A stretch of 18,199 nt of DNA from Bondarzewia mesenterica (taxonomy: Eukaryota > Basidiomycota > Agaricomycetes > Russulales > Bondarzewiaceae). The translations under genes were made by a program, and so were the position numbers. The notes under the pieces are model-generated. The model was not told where the DNA came from and searched no databases. It was given only the letters and a program-made list of their open reading frames with translations. Positions within the stretch are counted from its first letter, which is position 1; each line of letters opens with the position of its first letter. Below, in pieces: positions 1 to 9,980 of the stretch. Where the stretch lies: contig SGPL01000619.1 in the NCBI GenBank assembly GCA_004802705.1, positions 1 through 18,199 of the forward strand, written 5' to 3'.

Positions 1-2825
1 GAAGCCGTCGACCAAGAGTGATCGAGTATGGTGCTGAGTAGAGCGCCGTGGTGACATCCCACAAGCAGATGGTGTTGTCCTTCGCGCCGGAAGCGATGCG
101 ATCACCGTCTGGTGAGAATGCGACAGTGAGCACCATGTCTGAATGGCCTTCCAATACCTGCAGACAAGGGCTCCAATGTTGGACAGATCCGGTCAGAAGG
201 GTCAGTGTTTCAGGTCCCTGGTCGCTGTAGAGCTCGTAAAACGGTGTGGTTGTGGGACAAAACGGGACTATGCCACAATATATTTGCAAGCACGAGACAC
301 TGAGCACAGGAAAAAACTGTCGAATGACGTGTTCGCAGTCACTCAGCAATGCCACGATGTCTGACGATGGCGGGTGAGATTGTTTCTGGAAGAGAAGAGT
401 ATAATTAAGCCCATTCGGAAAATTATCTGAGGGAGACTTGGACGTACCTCTAAGGTTTTGCGTGCTGAAGACAATCCATTGATTGCATTAAAAAACCCTC
501 CAAGAAGGCTGAGCACTTCGAGCCAGTTGAGCAGAGACTTTGAACAAAAATTGTGGAGCGTGTTTACAAGCTCGTCGTCGAAATCGGCGTAGTGAACGTG
601 AAATGCCCAGTGCCGACATGCATATTGAAGATGAGGGGGGATGTACTTGTGCACACGCGCTATCAAATCAGGTACGTCAATGTTCAGCTTGGAGGGATCT
701 CCGATGAAACAAATGTCCCTGCGGAGTGATTTCATCATAACATCCAAGCATCGCTTTGCGATGACCTTGTGTTGAATTCGGGCATCCACGGCGACATCCG
801 CATCATGACAGCGAGATCTGTCAACAATGAAGTCGCGGAAGGAAGGGTGGATGAGACGAATGACTTGAGTGTCTGACGAATCTGGAACGGCGACGAGCGA
901 GTGAAGATGTTTAAGGGTCGCGCGGACCACACCTGCATCAAGGCCCATCAATTTTTCGAGTGACGTTGGGGAAAGTCGGTCGCGGATCAAGATGAGAGTG
1001 CCAAGTACCATCTTCCGCCTCAGGTGCACCTTGCGTTTGGAGAACTCTGCTCCGAGAACCTGTAAGTACAGAGCGTCCAGATGCTTGTAAGGCGAGTCCC
1101 TGGAGATGACGGCCTCAGTTGATTCCAATAGGAGTGTCAATTGTTCCTCTGGGTGCATTTCCTCTTCTGCGTCAAGGAATTTCACTGCAGTTGCGGCGAA
1201 TATGAATAAACCACTAGCTTTTTTAACCAAAGAATTAATTTTCTCCTGCGATGGCCAAGGACGGGAGATATTGCATCGTCTAGCCACAGCATCCAGCTTT
1301 TTGATGAGGTAGCGCTCGATATCCCGGTCTGTTAGTTCTGGAGAAATCTCGTGGAGGACAAGCTTCTGCGTTTGTTTAATCAGTCCAGTCTCTAGAAATC
1401 CACCCCTGACGCTATGCACAGGTCGACTCGTGATCAAAAATTTGAGCGGCGCGAGCTCGTTGCCTGGAATGTACCGCGAGAGGGCCCTCAAGATGTTGGT
1501 CACCGTGTCGCCGTCCTTGCACTCGTCCAATGCGTCGATTATCACAACACATGGAGGGAAGTCGGCTCTGGCCTTGACAGCGCGCAGGGGTTCTACGATC
1601 AGCCGTTGCAATTGCGTTGCCACATTCGCATACGCGAGACTGGTATGGTCGGGAATATCAGCAACTTCCTTTTGGAAATCACGATTGAAGAAACACAGTT
1701 GGTAGGAGATCGTAGAAAACACCATGCTGGCATCGCTGCGCTCTTCGCTGTCTCTTGAACAAAAGAAGCTCGCCCCGAGAAAGTTTTTCGCTGGCGTTTC
1801 ATCGTAACACCAATAAGCGACCGTCTGAGCTATCGTCGATTTGCCCGTCCCTGCCAGACCGTTCAGCCAAAATACCTGCACCTGCGACGTGTCCTGGAGT
1901 GCCTCTGGTAATGTTTCCAGACGAGGGTCATCGGGCTTGAGCCAGCGGTATACAGTGGCGAGGGTTTCCAATCTAGTCTCATCCTCGCATACAACTCTCT
2001 GATCGTGCTGATCGTATCGAGCACTCGCATGTCTGGGAACAGGGCCGGCTAAAGTGTTGATTATGAGGCTGGTATTCTTCTTAATTTGCTGGAGAGATTC
2101 GCCATGCCTGTGGAGAGATTCGCCATGCCCGTGGAGGGTGCTAGCACTGACGAATATATTATTGACCTATCAACAAATGGTGTTCGATAAATGCGATCAA
2201 GAGAACAACGAAATCGGATGGACTCACAGTAAAAAGTTCGATACACGAAGACAGAGCTTTGATCTGACTTTGTATAATCCCGGCATGTCTCTCCGCGTTG
2301 AGCGTCCGAGCGAGGGCATTCTTGCCAGTCATTTGTTGCATCTCGTTTGTGATTTTAGTTATACTTCTGCCGACATCGAGCACAGTCAGTGCTGATCCAT
2401 GAGAGACCCGGTATGCAGGAATTCACACACTCTGCCAGGTCGGAAACGCTCTCGATGAATTTTGGTGGGTACGATGAGTGATCTATATCCGAAAGTATGC
2501 TCTCTAGTTTCCGCATGTGGTCGGATAGTTCCTGCATGTCGCCCGGATTTGAGAACAGTCCTTTCTGCATCGATCGGTCAGAAGCCCATGATGAGGATGA
2601 GGGAGTATGTTGAGATCGCACCTGTGTGTACTCCAACACGCTCAGAAGACCGCCCAAGGCGGATTGTAGTGGAGGGAAGGCCGGGGACGCTTCCTTGGTT
2701 GTCTTGACTAAAAACATTAGTCCTGCGTACGCAGATTCGGCAGTTCTGTGTTGGTTGTCACCGCTCGTGCGGGTTGTCTTCACCGCGGTAGGTGGAGACT
2801 TGAACTTTGAGATGATCTGAGACAT
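1..2825 (-). CDS. NACHT-WD40 NLR-type protein, 3' end cut by window edge
   Basis: Intracellular STAND NTPase, a class linked in fungi to non-self recognition and programmed cell death; its ligand is unknown. My splice model is 2825-2431, 2366-2228, 2166-448 and 385-1, with introns of 64, 61 and 62 bp; every junction keeps frame, giving about 879 residues before the edge. Residues 1-240 are a helical region with the [17 protein letters not shown] motif seen in many mushroom NLRs. The NACHT domain has Walker A GLAGTGKS (281-288), Walker [10 protein letters not shown] ending at 393, and FLITSRP (421-427). After a helical winged-helix-like stretch, exon 4 holds the linker [12 protein letters not shown] and the first WD40 repeat ([12 protein letters not shown]...LWD), which runs off the window. 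The ATG at 2825 is chosen because a TATA box lies about 75 bp upstream; the open frame begins earlier without ATG. Family call is firm; exact exon 1-2 borders are inferred. Confidence 0.87.
2091..2132 (-). repeat. 21-bp tandem duplication in the NLR linker
   Basis: Two adjacent 21-bp units, 2091-2111 and 2112-2132 (unit starts ggagagattcgccatgcc), differ at one base and are followed by the first bases of a third. In the NLR frame each encodes a heptad beginning HGESL, within the helical segment just before the NACHT domain. Being 21 bp it preserves frame and would lengthen a helix by two turns. Confidence 0.9.
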
Positions 2826-3214
2826 AGGCCAGTAGTTTGAGATGGAGTCAAAAGAGGCTAAAGAATATGCGATGCAGGCTAAGGGCCACAGAAGGCCTAT
2901 ATAGTGATCCACAGGTGCCTACAAGCCTCACGTGGGAATGATGAGATACCTTGAACCTACTACACACGAATACAAGGACAACCCGTAATAGTGTGCTATC
3001 GCAACCAGAGGTCAAGATGTCTTATACTTCGTATCGGATGGCGATAAGCGCTTAACGAGTCTTGATTATCTTGCATACGTATCCTGTATCCTGTGCTGTT
3101 GTTTGAGTCTGTGGACACTTCGCTAATTCATGCCTGCGCGAATGAAATAGCCTTGCTCACTGGTATCCGACATGACATTTGCACTCTCTGCAACAAGTAC
3201 GGGAATCCCCCGGC
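2826..3214. other. Spacer between NLR start and GH3 end
   Basis: This 389-bp stretch holds the NLR promoter (TATA at 2898-2903, CACGTG at 2929-2934) and the 3' flank of the GH3 gene, which points the same way. No convincing coding exon was found. A minor tandem repeat of tatcctg occurs near 3079-3095. I see no AATAAA polyadenylation signal for GH3 here. Confidence 0.6.
2898..2903 (-). promoter_or_regulatory. TATA box of the NLR gene
   Basis: TATATA read on the minus strand, about 75 bp upstream of the proposed ATG at 2825. Spacing fits a fungal TATA promoter with a short leader. A palindromic CACGTG (bHLH-type E-box) lies 26 bp further upstream at 2929-2934; its use is unproven. Confidence 0.5.
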
Positions 3215-6200
3215 CTAAACACCATTCCACACAAAGCCATGCTTCAACTCGACCCTGCCCTCCAACGGCAAATCCGCACTGCTGGGGCCCACAAAAACAC
3301 CATACGTTCCGGCAGAAGCAGCCCAACGAGCGCAGGGCGCGTCCCAGAACGACAACGCGTACCGGTCGAGATGAATTGAGGCAGTTGCGCGCTCCCGAGG
3401 CGCGAGATTGTGCACTTTGAGAAAGCCGCGGAGCTGCAGGCGCGGCGTCGTCACGCCCACCGAGTCGGGATACGCGACGTACAATTGCACGACCTCAGAG
3501 CCGTGAACCGCGCCCGTATTCGTCACGGTAACAGACACGTCGATGATAAGCGCGGCATCGTACGTGGAAGGCTCCGAGATCTGCAGGTCAGAGAAGGCAA
3601 AGCTTGTGAAGGAGAGCCCGTGACTGCGATCGGAATGGCCCCTTAGCTTTCGCTCACTCATGCGACAAGAACAGTACAATACGCACCCAAATGGAAACAA
3701 AGGGCGGATACCCCGCGCCTGGTAGTGTTTGTACCCCACGAAAAGGTCCTCACGGTAGTGAATCTGACCGTTCTCGCAGCGCAGATTCGGGAATGCGGGA
3801 ATGTCCTCGACGCGCACGGGGAACGTGAGCGGGAGACGACCGGAGGGATTGACCGCGCCAAACAGGACATCGGCGAGTGCGTTCCCAGCCTCATTGCCCT
3901 GATACCACGCCTGCACGATGCCCGCCACGCGGTCGACCCACGGCATCGCGATCGCAGAACCCTGAAATGAACATGTTCAAAATGTATCAACGCAGCAGAC
4001 AAGGAACGGTCGCACGGCTTGCAGAACAACGACGGTCTGCTCGTTGGCCTCGGCGACACACGCTATCAGTTCATCCTGCAAACCCGGCAAGCCAAGTGAG
4101 GGCCTGTCAAACCCCTCGCTTTCCCACTCGGGCGTGAGCCCGCCGACAATGACGACGGCGTCGGATTCGGATGCCAGGTTCACTGCATCTTGGATAGCCT
4201 TCCTCGGGTCAATTTTCTCCGCGCCCCCAAGTCGCTATCATGTACTTCACTGTTAGGAAACACAAATAAAGAGGGCATGGAAGATGTGACGCACGACTCC
4301 CCGCATCAATGCAGGCTGCCCAAAGTCGCGCTCGGCACCTGGACCGATTTCCGGAGGGTCAGTATTTGTATACTCCACCGAAATTTCCAAGGATTTCCCG
4401 GCAATAACATCGATGACAGCCTTCTCTTCTATGGTGCCTTGTCTGTGTGGGAGATCAGTCGTATGGGTCCCAACATTATAAAACAAGGTGTCTACTCACC
4501 CATAAAAAAAAGTCGCCCGGCGTCTGTTTCGTCCAATTATCGATGGTAAGTTTGTCATCAATCCAAAGCTTCGCGCGGCCTGCGAGCACATGCACCAAAC
4601 AAATGAACGTCGTCCAAACAGCGCAAGGGACGAATACTACCTGCCACAGTCAGCCCGAACTCGAACGGCGCAGTCTTGTCCACGGACAGGATGCCCTTGA
4701 GTTTGATCGTCCATGTGGGCGTGAGCCCCGCCGGGAGGAAGTCATTTAGCTTGATGCGGGTGTCCACCACGACAAATTCCGCCATAGCCTGGTCTGGATT
4801 GCTCTCTGCGTCGTGGCTGTAGAACGTGCATAGCCAGCCGGGCTGACCATCCGGTGTCGTGAGGTTGTTCTCGAGTGTCGGAAGGTACTTGTGCGCTGGG
4901 ATAGTGGGAGCGCGATCAACAAGTACAGCAAGCTCGTGTCAGCACGAAGCAGCAAAAAGGCGCCATCAGAAGGCTCCAACTGACCGTAGCATCCGACTGT
5001 GTACCGCATTTCAACGCCCTCCGGAGCGGCGGCGACAATCCCTTCCCAGGGCGTGATAACATACGTCGACTTGAGCGCGGCCGAGCCTCCGCCAGAGATG
5101 ATCCTCGCGCGAACATTGGGTCCGATGATGGCGATCCTTTTGGCGTGCTCCGGCGCAAGGGGCAGCACGGCACGGTCGTTCTTGAGGAGCACGATTCCAG
5201 CAGCGGCGACGCGACGAGCGAATGCGCGCCGCGCGGGCGAGTCTTGGGAGCGCTCGATGCCGTCGCCGAAGACGACGGAGGGGTTCTGGCGCGCGAGTTT
5301 CTGCACGAAGGTGAGCAGGGTGAAGACGCGCGCATCAAGCGTCGGGATGCGCAGTTTTTGCGAGGAAAGCGAGTGGTATATCAGGTTTGGCGTGCGCCAG
5401 CGTGGCGGCCCGGGCATCTCGAGGTCCAGCCCCGCGTTGAGCGCTTCAGAAGTTCCGTAGGTACCATGCCTGTGAGAAGGGCAAGGAGCACGATCACCAT
5501 TTTCTAGCATGTGAGTATCACGGGAGTGCGAGAGCGGACACGAAGTACACACCAGTCGCTCATGACAATGCCATCGAAATGCCATTCGTCTCGCAGGATG
5601 TACTGGAGGAGGTCCGGATTCTCGGAACAGTGGATGCCGCCGATTCGGCCGTACGAGGTCATGTACGCCCATGGCCGGGCGAGCTTCTGCGCGAGCATGA
5701 ACCTGTGAAGCACGTTGTTGGCCGCTAGTCTGTCATAGCCGTGCGAGCAGTGGGTCAGTGTGTGCGCACGGGTACAGGTATATCTCTCGCAGTGCGCGGT
5801 CAGACATGACCGAGTCAGCCGCAGTACGTTCATGTTCTTGGTCATTGGCCACGAAGTGCTTGATAGTGGCGGCGACACCCTTAGACTGGAGGCCAGTCAC
5901 GTATGCGGCAGCCAAAATACCTAGTGTGAGCATGAGCGACTTTTCTTTAAAGGACGTGGATGAGATGCTGGCTACCGGATAGATGTGGGTCTTCAGAAAA
6001 AGACTCGAAAGCGCGGCCGCCGAGAGGCGAGCGCTGTATGTTGCAGGTCGGTGCAAGGATGATAACAGAGGACTTGATCTTGGCCTCGTCTGCGAGGAAC
6101 TCGCCAACCTCGCGGACCAATTGTTCATCAAACGTCGCGGCGAGGAGCGTGGCACACTTTGTCCTTCTCTCAGTATGCCAAGCCAAATTATGTTCAGATA

Positions 6201-6466
6201 GCACGCACAGGCAGACATTGGGCGGGGGTGGGAAGAAAATGCGAAGAGCCTCTGATGCCCTACGGTCGAGGATTGTGAATAGTCGCTGGCTGGCACAAAC
6301 GAACACGCACGTTGGGGCCATCGCTCATCCTAACGGCAGGAATTTTAAGACGCTCGACGGCAGTGGTATTCCACCAATTAGGACCTGCGAGAAGAGAGAT
6401 TTTCTCATCGAGCCGGAGTTGAGAGACGAGGACTGAGATGTCGGCGGCGAGGAATTGTTCAGACAT
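3215..6466 (-). CDS. GH3 beta-glucosidase with PA14 domain, 12 exons, one frameshift
   Basis: Hydrolyses terminal non-reducing beta-D-glucosyl units of cello-oligosaccharides and glucosides. Exons: 6466-6311, 6259-6209, 6156-5976, 5920-5770, 5702-5553, 5469-4985, 4895-4641, 4579-4500, 4442-4295, 4234-4016, 3961-3687, 3623-3215; introns 51-89 bp. Expected length is about 852 residues, usual for PA14-type GH3. The start MSEQFLAADI lacks a signal peptide, so the enzyme is probably intracellular. Seen in order: GH3 N domain with SDGPNGIRG, KHF, QRSPLGGRAFESFSEDP and IVMSDW (nucleophile Asp229); GH3 C domain with NAGLDLEMPGP and GIVLLKND; PA14 insert from about residue 410 to 550; WESEGFDR (about 589-596), which should hold the acid/base Glu; then FPFGHGLS and a fibronectin-III-like C-terminus ending GFVWNGV. 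All junctions keep phase except exon 8, which is one base too long at the homopolymer 4504-4511: sequencing error or true lesion. Confidence 0.9.
4504..4511 (-). other. Homopolymer frameshift in GH3 exon 8
   Basis: The coding strand has eight T after GGCGAC. With seven, the exon would read GDFFYG and end in phase 2, exactly what the next acceptor (exon 9 starting A-CAA-GGC, QGTIEEK) requires. With eight it ends in phase 0 and the frame is lost. No alternative GT donor or AG acceptor nearby repairs the phase. Confidence 0.8.
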
Positions 6467-6750
6467 CTGGGAAAGCAGAGCGAAGTATAATCGCTAATCC
6501 GTAGATATGGACCTGAGGTGCTGGCAAGATGATACTCGCTCTGGTAACTTATAGACATTGATACCTTGCTCCTGTGCGGGATTTGCTCGGGGTATTGAGA
6601 AATCGGAGCAAGTGGAAGATTCGAAGCGCTCATGAGCGGAATCTGTCCGCACGTGCACGATCGTACCTTTCCAATTTTTTCGAGTTTAGACCTTGGTTTA
6701 CACCAGTCTAATCGGTGCGCGCAATCTTTTCGGCGATGCCTTCGCCAACG
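6467..6750. other. GH3 upstream region and left flank of retroelement
   Basis: About 280 bp with no supported coding exon. It contains the GH3 promoter (TATA-like at 6548-6553). The left terminus of the Ngaro-like element must lie here or just to the right, but its terminal repeat cannot be recognised because the matching right end is missing from the window. Confidence 0.5.
6548..6553 (-). promoter_or_regulatory. TATA-like box of the GH3 gene
   Basis: TATAAG on the minus strand about 82 bp upstream of the GH3 ATG (6466). Position matches that of the NLR TATA box relative to its ATG. No other promoter element is clear. Confidence 0.4.
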
Positions 6751-7545
6751 CTAGACCGCCGATCTAGTCACGCTGTCAGACGATCGCTCATCGCGCGTCG
6801 TTTTTGAGGTGTGCCGCTGCACAGTTGCTGAACCTGGGAGTGCGGGGCGTTCGGGGGCCGTGGCGGATGCACCACGAAGGGGCGAGTCAAATACACCAGG
6901 AATGAGGTTCTCTCCCAGCCCGACCTTCCCGATGTCCCACCTACCGTCTGGGATGACATCATCCGCAACGCATTCGTCGACTTCGACAGAATTATCACCT
7001 CCCATTTCTCATTGGAGGGCGACTCGCGTGAGGTTCAGCAACTCGGCGACTTCGAGGTCGTCTCGGTGGGGTCCGCAAAGCCGAAGAGATGTGTTACCAA
7101 CCAAGCCGACTGGTTCCTCAGCTGGAGCAAGTACAAGAGGGGGGTTTTATACCTCTACCCACACCGGGTCGTCGAGCTTGATGCCTACGAGGAATACATC
7201 CTTGGACAATTCACTGCAGCACCAGCCAATCTCGTCATCGGTCTTGACAAAGCCATCCGTAGTCGAGTCGGGCGAGCCAATAATCTCAAGTTCTCTGACA
7301 CGAACAGATTCTATGATCTCTACACCGCCCAGATCCTCCTCCCAGCGCGAGCTGGAAACCCGTCTGGTAGCGCTCAAGCGCAAGGTGGCCGATCTCGAGG
7401 CCCAGGTCCCCGGGAGGTCTGCATACGGTGGAACCGGTCAGGCAGATGTGAATATCGGAACTGCAAGTTCAGGCATGTGTGCCTCGTATGCAAGTCCAGT
7501 GCTCACGCGGAGGTTGCTTGTCCACGAAGTGGTGAGCGCAAATAA
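6750..7545 (+). pseudogene. gag-like nucleocapsid ORF with probable frameshift
   Basis: Gag protein of the Ngaro-like element, expected to bind its RNA. The clear part runs in one frame from about 6832 to the TAA at 7543-7545: a conserved stretch VKYTRNEVLSQPDLPDVPP, then DFDRIITSHFS, LYPHRVVELDAYEEYI, and a C-terminal metal-binding region with CX8CX4CX3H (CIRWNRSGRC...CKFRH) directly followed by a CX2CX4HX4C knuckle (CLVCKSSAHAEVAC). No ATG opens this frame. A basic, Gly/Ala-rich upstream stretch in another frame (from about 6750) would join it if the G run 6879-6882 had one more base. The true start is unknown. The frame ends 32 bp before the RT frame opens. Confidence 0.65.
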
Positions 7546-7576
7546 GCGGCCTCGTTTCTTACGTGGTCTTATTTAG

Positions 7577-9361
7577 TCTAAACACCAAGCACCTGTTACT
7601 CCCTCCGCTTCTGCTACTGAGACTGCTACACCTTTACCATCTGTTCCTGATGAGTTTCTACATGACGAGGCACCTCTGCGTACTATTCGGGAGCACCTCA
7701 ATCTTTTCAAAATTGTCACACCGGTTAAGGTCGACTGCTTCGAGTCTATGTTGCATTCTCACCCCAATCAGCCCTTTGTTCAGTCCGTTGTTCGAGGACT
7801 ACGAATTGGCTTTTGGCCATGTGCCGAAGCACAAAATGATCGATCTTATCCGGAGACCTGGGATGAGTCTCAGGCGGGCACCTTCACGCCCGAGGGTTTG
7901 GAGTTTGTGAAGGAGCAATGCCGAGAAGAGGAGAGGCTGGAGCGTTTTTCAGCTCCGTTCAAAGACTTGTTGCCAGGAATGTACAGCATGCCTATTCACG
8001 CTGTGCCCAAGCCGCACACAGACAAGTTTCGCATGGTAGTTGATCACTCTGCAGGTGAAAACTCGCTTAACTCTATGATTGACCGTGATGCAGTCGGCAT
8101 GCGCTTGGACAATGTTCAAGATCTCGGACGAAACTTATTAGCGACTCGCGAGCGCCTTGGCACTGTTGCAGTTTGGCTTTTCAAATCTGATGTCTCGCAG
8201 GCCTACAGACGCCTGCCCATGCATTTCTTGTGGCAGATCAAGCAGATCATTACAGTCGATGGTCAGAGGCGTGTGGATCGCTGCAATAACTTTGGCGACC
8301 GGGCCGGCGGTTATATATGGTGCAGTTTCTTCGGTCTGGTACTATGGATCGCAGTCCATATTGAAGCCATTCTTGAGCTCCTCGCTTATGTGGATGATAC
8401 GTTTGGGCACGATTCAGAGGCTGACCTCGCATACTACANGCCATATGATTGCTACTATCCTCAAAAGCAGGCTCAGCTCCTCTGCCTCTGGGACCTGCTC
8501 GGCATCCCTCACGAGAAGAAAAAGCAAGAGTTTGGACGAGCACTGACGATTATCGGCTTTCATGTTGATACGGAGTCTATGACGATTTCCCTCGATCCGG
8601 AGTCTCGCCAAAAGCTCATTAGTGCTATACGCGCATTCGTTAAGGATGCACTGGGGCGTAGGAGGCNTCTCGTAGAGTGGCTCAGGGTCCTCGGGTATNC
8701 TAACTGGGGTCTGAATGTCGCCCCTCTTTTGCGACCAGCGCTGCAGTCAGCATGGGAAAAGACGCGAGGAAAAAGAATGGGTAATCGAGGCATCGCACTT
8801 AACAAAGAAGTCACGCATGACCTGTTATGGTTTGCCAACATGTTCGAGCTTTCGGGTACTGTTTCGTTGCTCGAACAACAGACATGGGAGCCGGAGGAAG
8901 CAGATCTCACCATTTACACTGATGCATCAGGAANGGGGATGGGTTTCTGGCTGCCCTTGCTGTTCGATGGTTTTGTTTCTAGTCTGCCACCACCCCCTGA
9001 AAACGCCGACACAATCTTCTGGTATGAGGCCCTTACCGTCATATCTNGCCTCGAGCATGCCATCAATCTCNANCNTCCAGTCAAAAGATTAGCCATTTTC
9101 ACGGACAACCTCAATACCGTGCAGATATTCGAGTCGCTCCGTGCTCAGNGACCGTACAACAAGATCTTNTTGTATGCCATTGAGCGCCTGCTTCGTTATA
9201 GCATTCAGCTCCNAGTGTTTCACATAGCGGGTGAGCTGAACATNGTNGCCGATGCGCTCTCTCGTGGCCTCCTTTCTACAGCTCTCCAATANGCCCCTGG
9301 ATTGCGTATCTCACCTTTNATACCCCCTCGGAATGCGCTGGGGGCGTACCAAGCATGTTAA
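7577..9361 (+). CDS. Reverse transcriptase-RNase H polyprotein (Ngaro-like)
   Basis: Makes DNA from the element's RNA and removes the RNA strand. The frame is open from a TAG at 7574-7576 to the TAA at 9359-9361; the first ATG is at 7748, so 537 residues are certain and about 57 more are possible. Numbered from 7748, the RT shows KFRMVVDHS, FKSDVSQAYRRLPMH and the active-site box YVDDT at residue 214. RNase H follows with YTDAS, WYEAL, FTDN and ADALSRG. Several single N bases fall inside codons but the frame stays open, implying an element that is young or under recent selection. It is not in the frame of the gag finger region, so expression would need frameshifting, reinitiation or a separate message. 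It overlaps the recombinase ORF by 7 bp. Confidence 0.85.
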   Translation, partial: SKHQAPVTPSASATETATPLPSVPDEFLHDEAPLRTIREHLNLFKIVTPVKVDCFESMLHSHPNQPFVQSVVRGLRIGFWPCAEAQNDRSYPETWDESQAGTFTPEGLEFVKEQCREEERLERFSAPFKDLLPGMYSMPIHAVPKPHTDKFRMVVDHSAGENSLNSMIDRDAVGMRLDNVQDLGRNLLATRERLGTVAVWLFKSDVSQAYRRLPMHFLWQIKQIITVDGQRRVDRCNNFGDRAGGYIWCSFFGLVLWIAVHIEAILELLAYVDDTFGHDSEADLAYYXPYDCYYPQKQAQLLCLWDLLGIPHEKKKQEFGRALTIIGFHVDTESMTISLDPESRQKLISAIRAFVKDALGRRRXLVEWLRVLGYXNWGLNVAPLLRPALQSAWEKTRGKRMGNRGIALNKEVTHDLLWFANMFELSGTVSLLEQQTWEPEEADLTIYTDASGXGMGFWLPLLFDGFVSSLPPPPENADTIFWYEALTVISXLEHAINLXXPVKRLAIFTDNLNTVQIFESLRAQXPYNKIXLYAIERLLRYSIQLXVFHIAGELNXXADALSRGLLSTALQXAPGLRISPXIPPRNALGAYQAC

Positions 9362-9980
9362 CTATCGACCGTTCGTCCAGGCAACCAAAGCGGGAGCCCT
9401 GGACGTTCGAGCAGCTCGTTCGCGAACGCGCCATTGCGCTTGGCTGTAACCTTGAAGCATCCACACGCGACTCGTACAACTCTCACCTCCAATNGTACCT
9501 CACATTTTGCAAGATTCATCAGTTCCNTATTACGCCCACGCAGGACACACTCTCTTTCTATGTGGTGTATATGTCTCACCACATCGCCCCCGACTCTGTT
9601 CAGTCATATCTTTCAGGCATTTGTAATCGCCTTCAGCCTTTCTACCCAGATGCGCGCCAAAACAGGAACTCTCCCCTTGTTTCTCGCANGCTGCAAGGTT
9701 GTATGAAATTGTATAAACTTCCCGCTATACGAAAACAGCCGCTTACTGTCGAAAGCCTGCTCACCATTCTGTCACACTACCCTGCACCTTCGTANGATGA
9801 CAAACTCTTCTCTGCTCTCGTCTTTTGTGGTTTCTACGCGCTGCACCGGCTCNGAGAGCTCGTATGGCCTGACCGGATCGNGCTTCGAGACTGGAGGAAG
9901 TTGATTAAGCGCAGCTCTGTGAAGGTTCAAGCTCATCGCATTGAGTACGTCCTTCCCTATCACAAGGCTGACAGGTTTTT
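9355..9980 (+). pseudogene. Tyrosine recombinase of the Ngaro-like element, truncated
   Basis: Should integrate the circular DNA copy. The ATG at 9355 overlaps the last codons of RT-RNase H. The N-terminal core-binding half is present (TRDSYNSHLQ, TLSFYVVYMSHHI, SYLSGICN, NRNSPLVSR, LQGCM), followed by the first catalytic box with Arg165 in the ALHRL-x-ELVWPD motif and the strand ending SHKADRF-like HKADRF. The coding sequence then runs into a poly(T) tract at 9976, so the second-box H-x-x-R, the His/Trp and the nucleophilic Tyr are all missing. This copy cannot make an active recombinase. The missing half was not found elsewhere in the window. Confidence 0.85.

Larger units (their letters stand above)
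6750..9980 (+). mobile_element. DIRS/Ngaro-type tyrosine-recombinase retroelement, 3' truncated
   Basis: Gene order gag, RT-RNase H, tyrosine recombinase on the plus strand, with no aspartic protease and no DDE integrase, is diagnostic of DIRS-like elements; the absence of a methyltransferase domain up to the break and the recombinase type suit the Ngaro group known in mushrooms. These elements insert by recombination of a circular intermediate and carry split direct repeats rather than LTRs. The right part (rest of recombinase and repeats) is missing: a LINE tail begins at 9976. The left boundary is only approximate. Scattered N bases from 8439 on suggest several similar copies in the genome. 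Confidence 0.8.

Noticed and set aside
3079..3095. Short tandem tatcctg repeat as an operator
   Set aside because: Only two units and no link to a promoter.
4999..5507. Long plus-strand frames over the GH3 gene
   Set aside because: Antisense shadows of GC-rich GH3 exon 6; no motif and no conserved start.
1..6466. NLR next to beta-glucosidase as a functional pair or defence island
   Set aside because: Separate promoters, unrelated functions and no shared regulatory motif; adjacency alone is not evidence.
6809..7576. 255-codon plus-strand frame, low-complexity Ser/Thr rich
   Set aside because: Beyond about 6880 it is a shadow of the gag frame, which carries the metal-binding motifs; only its first part may belong to gag.
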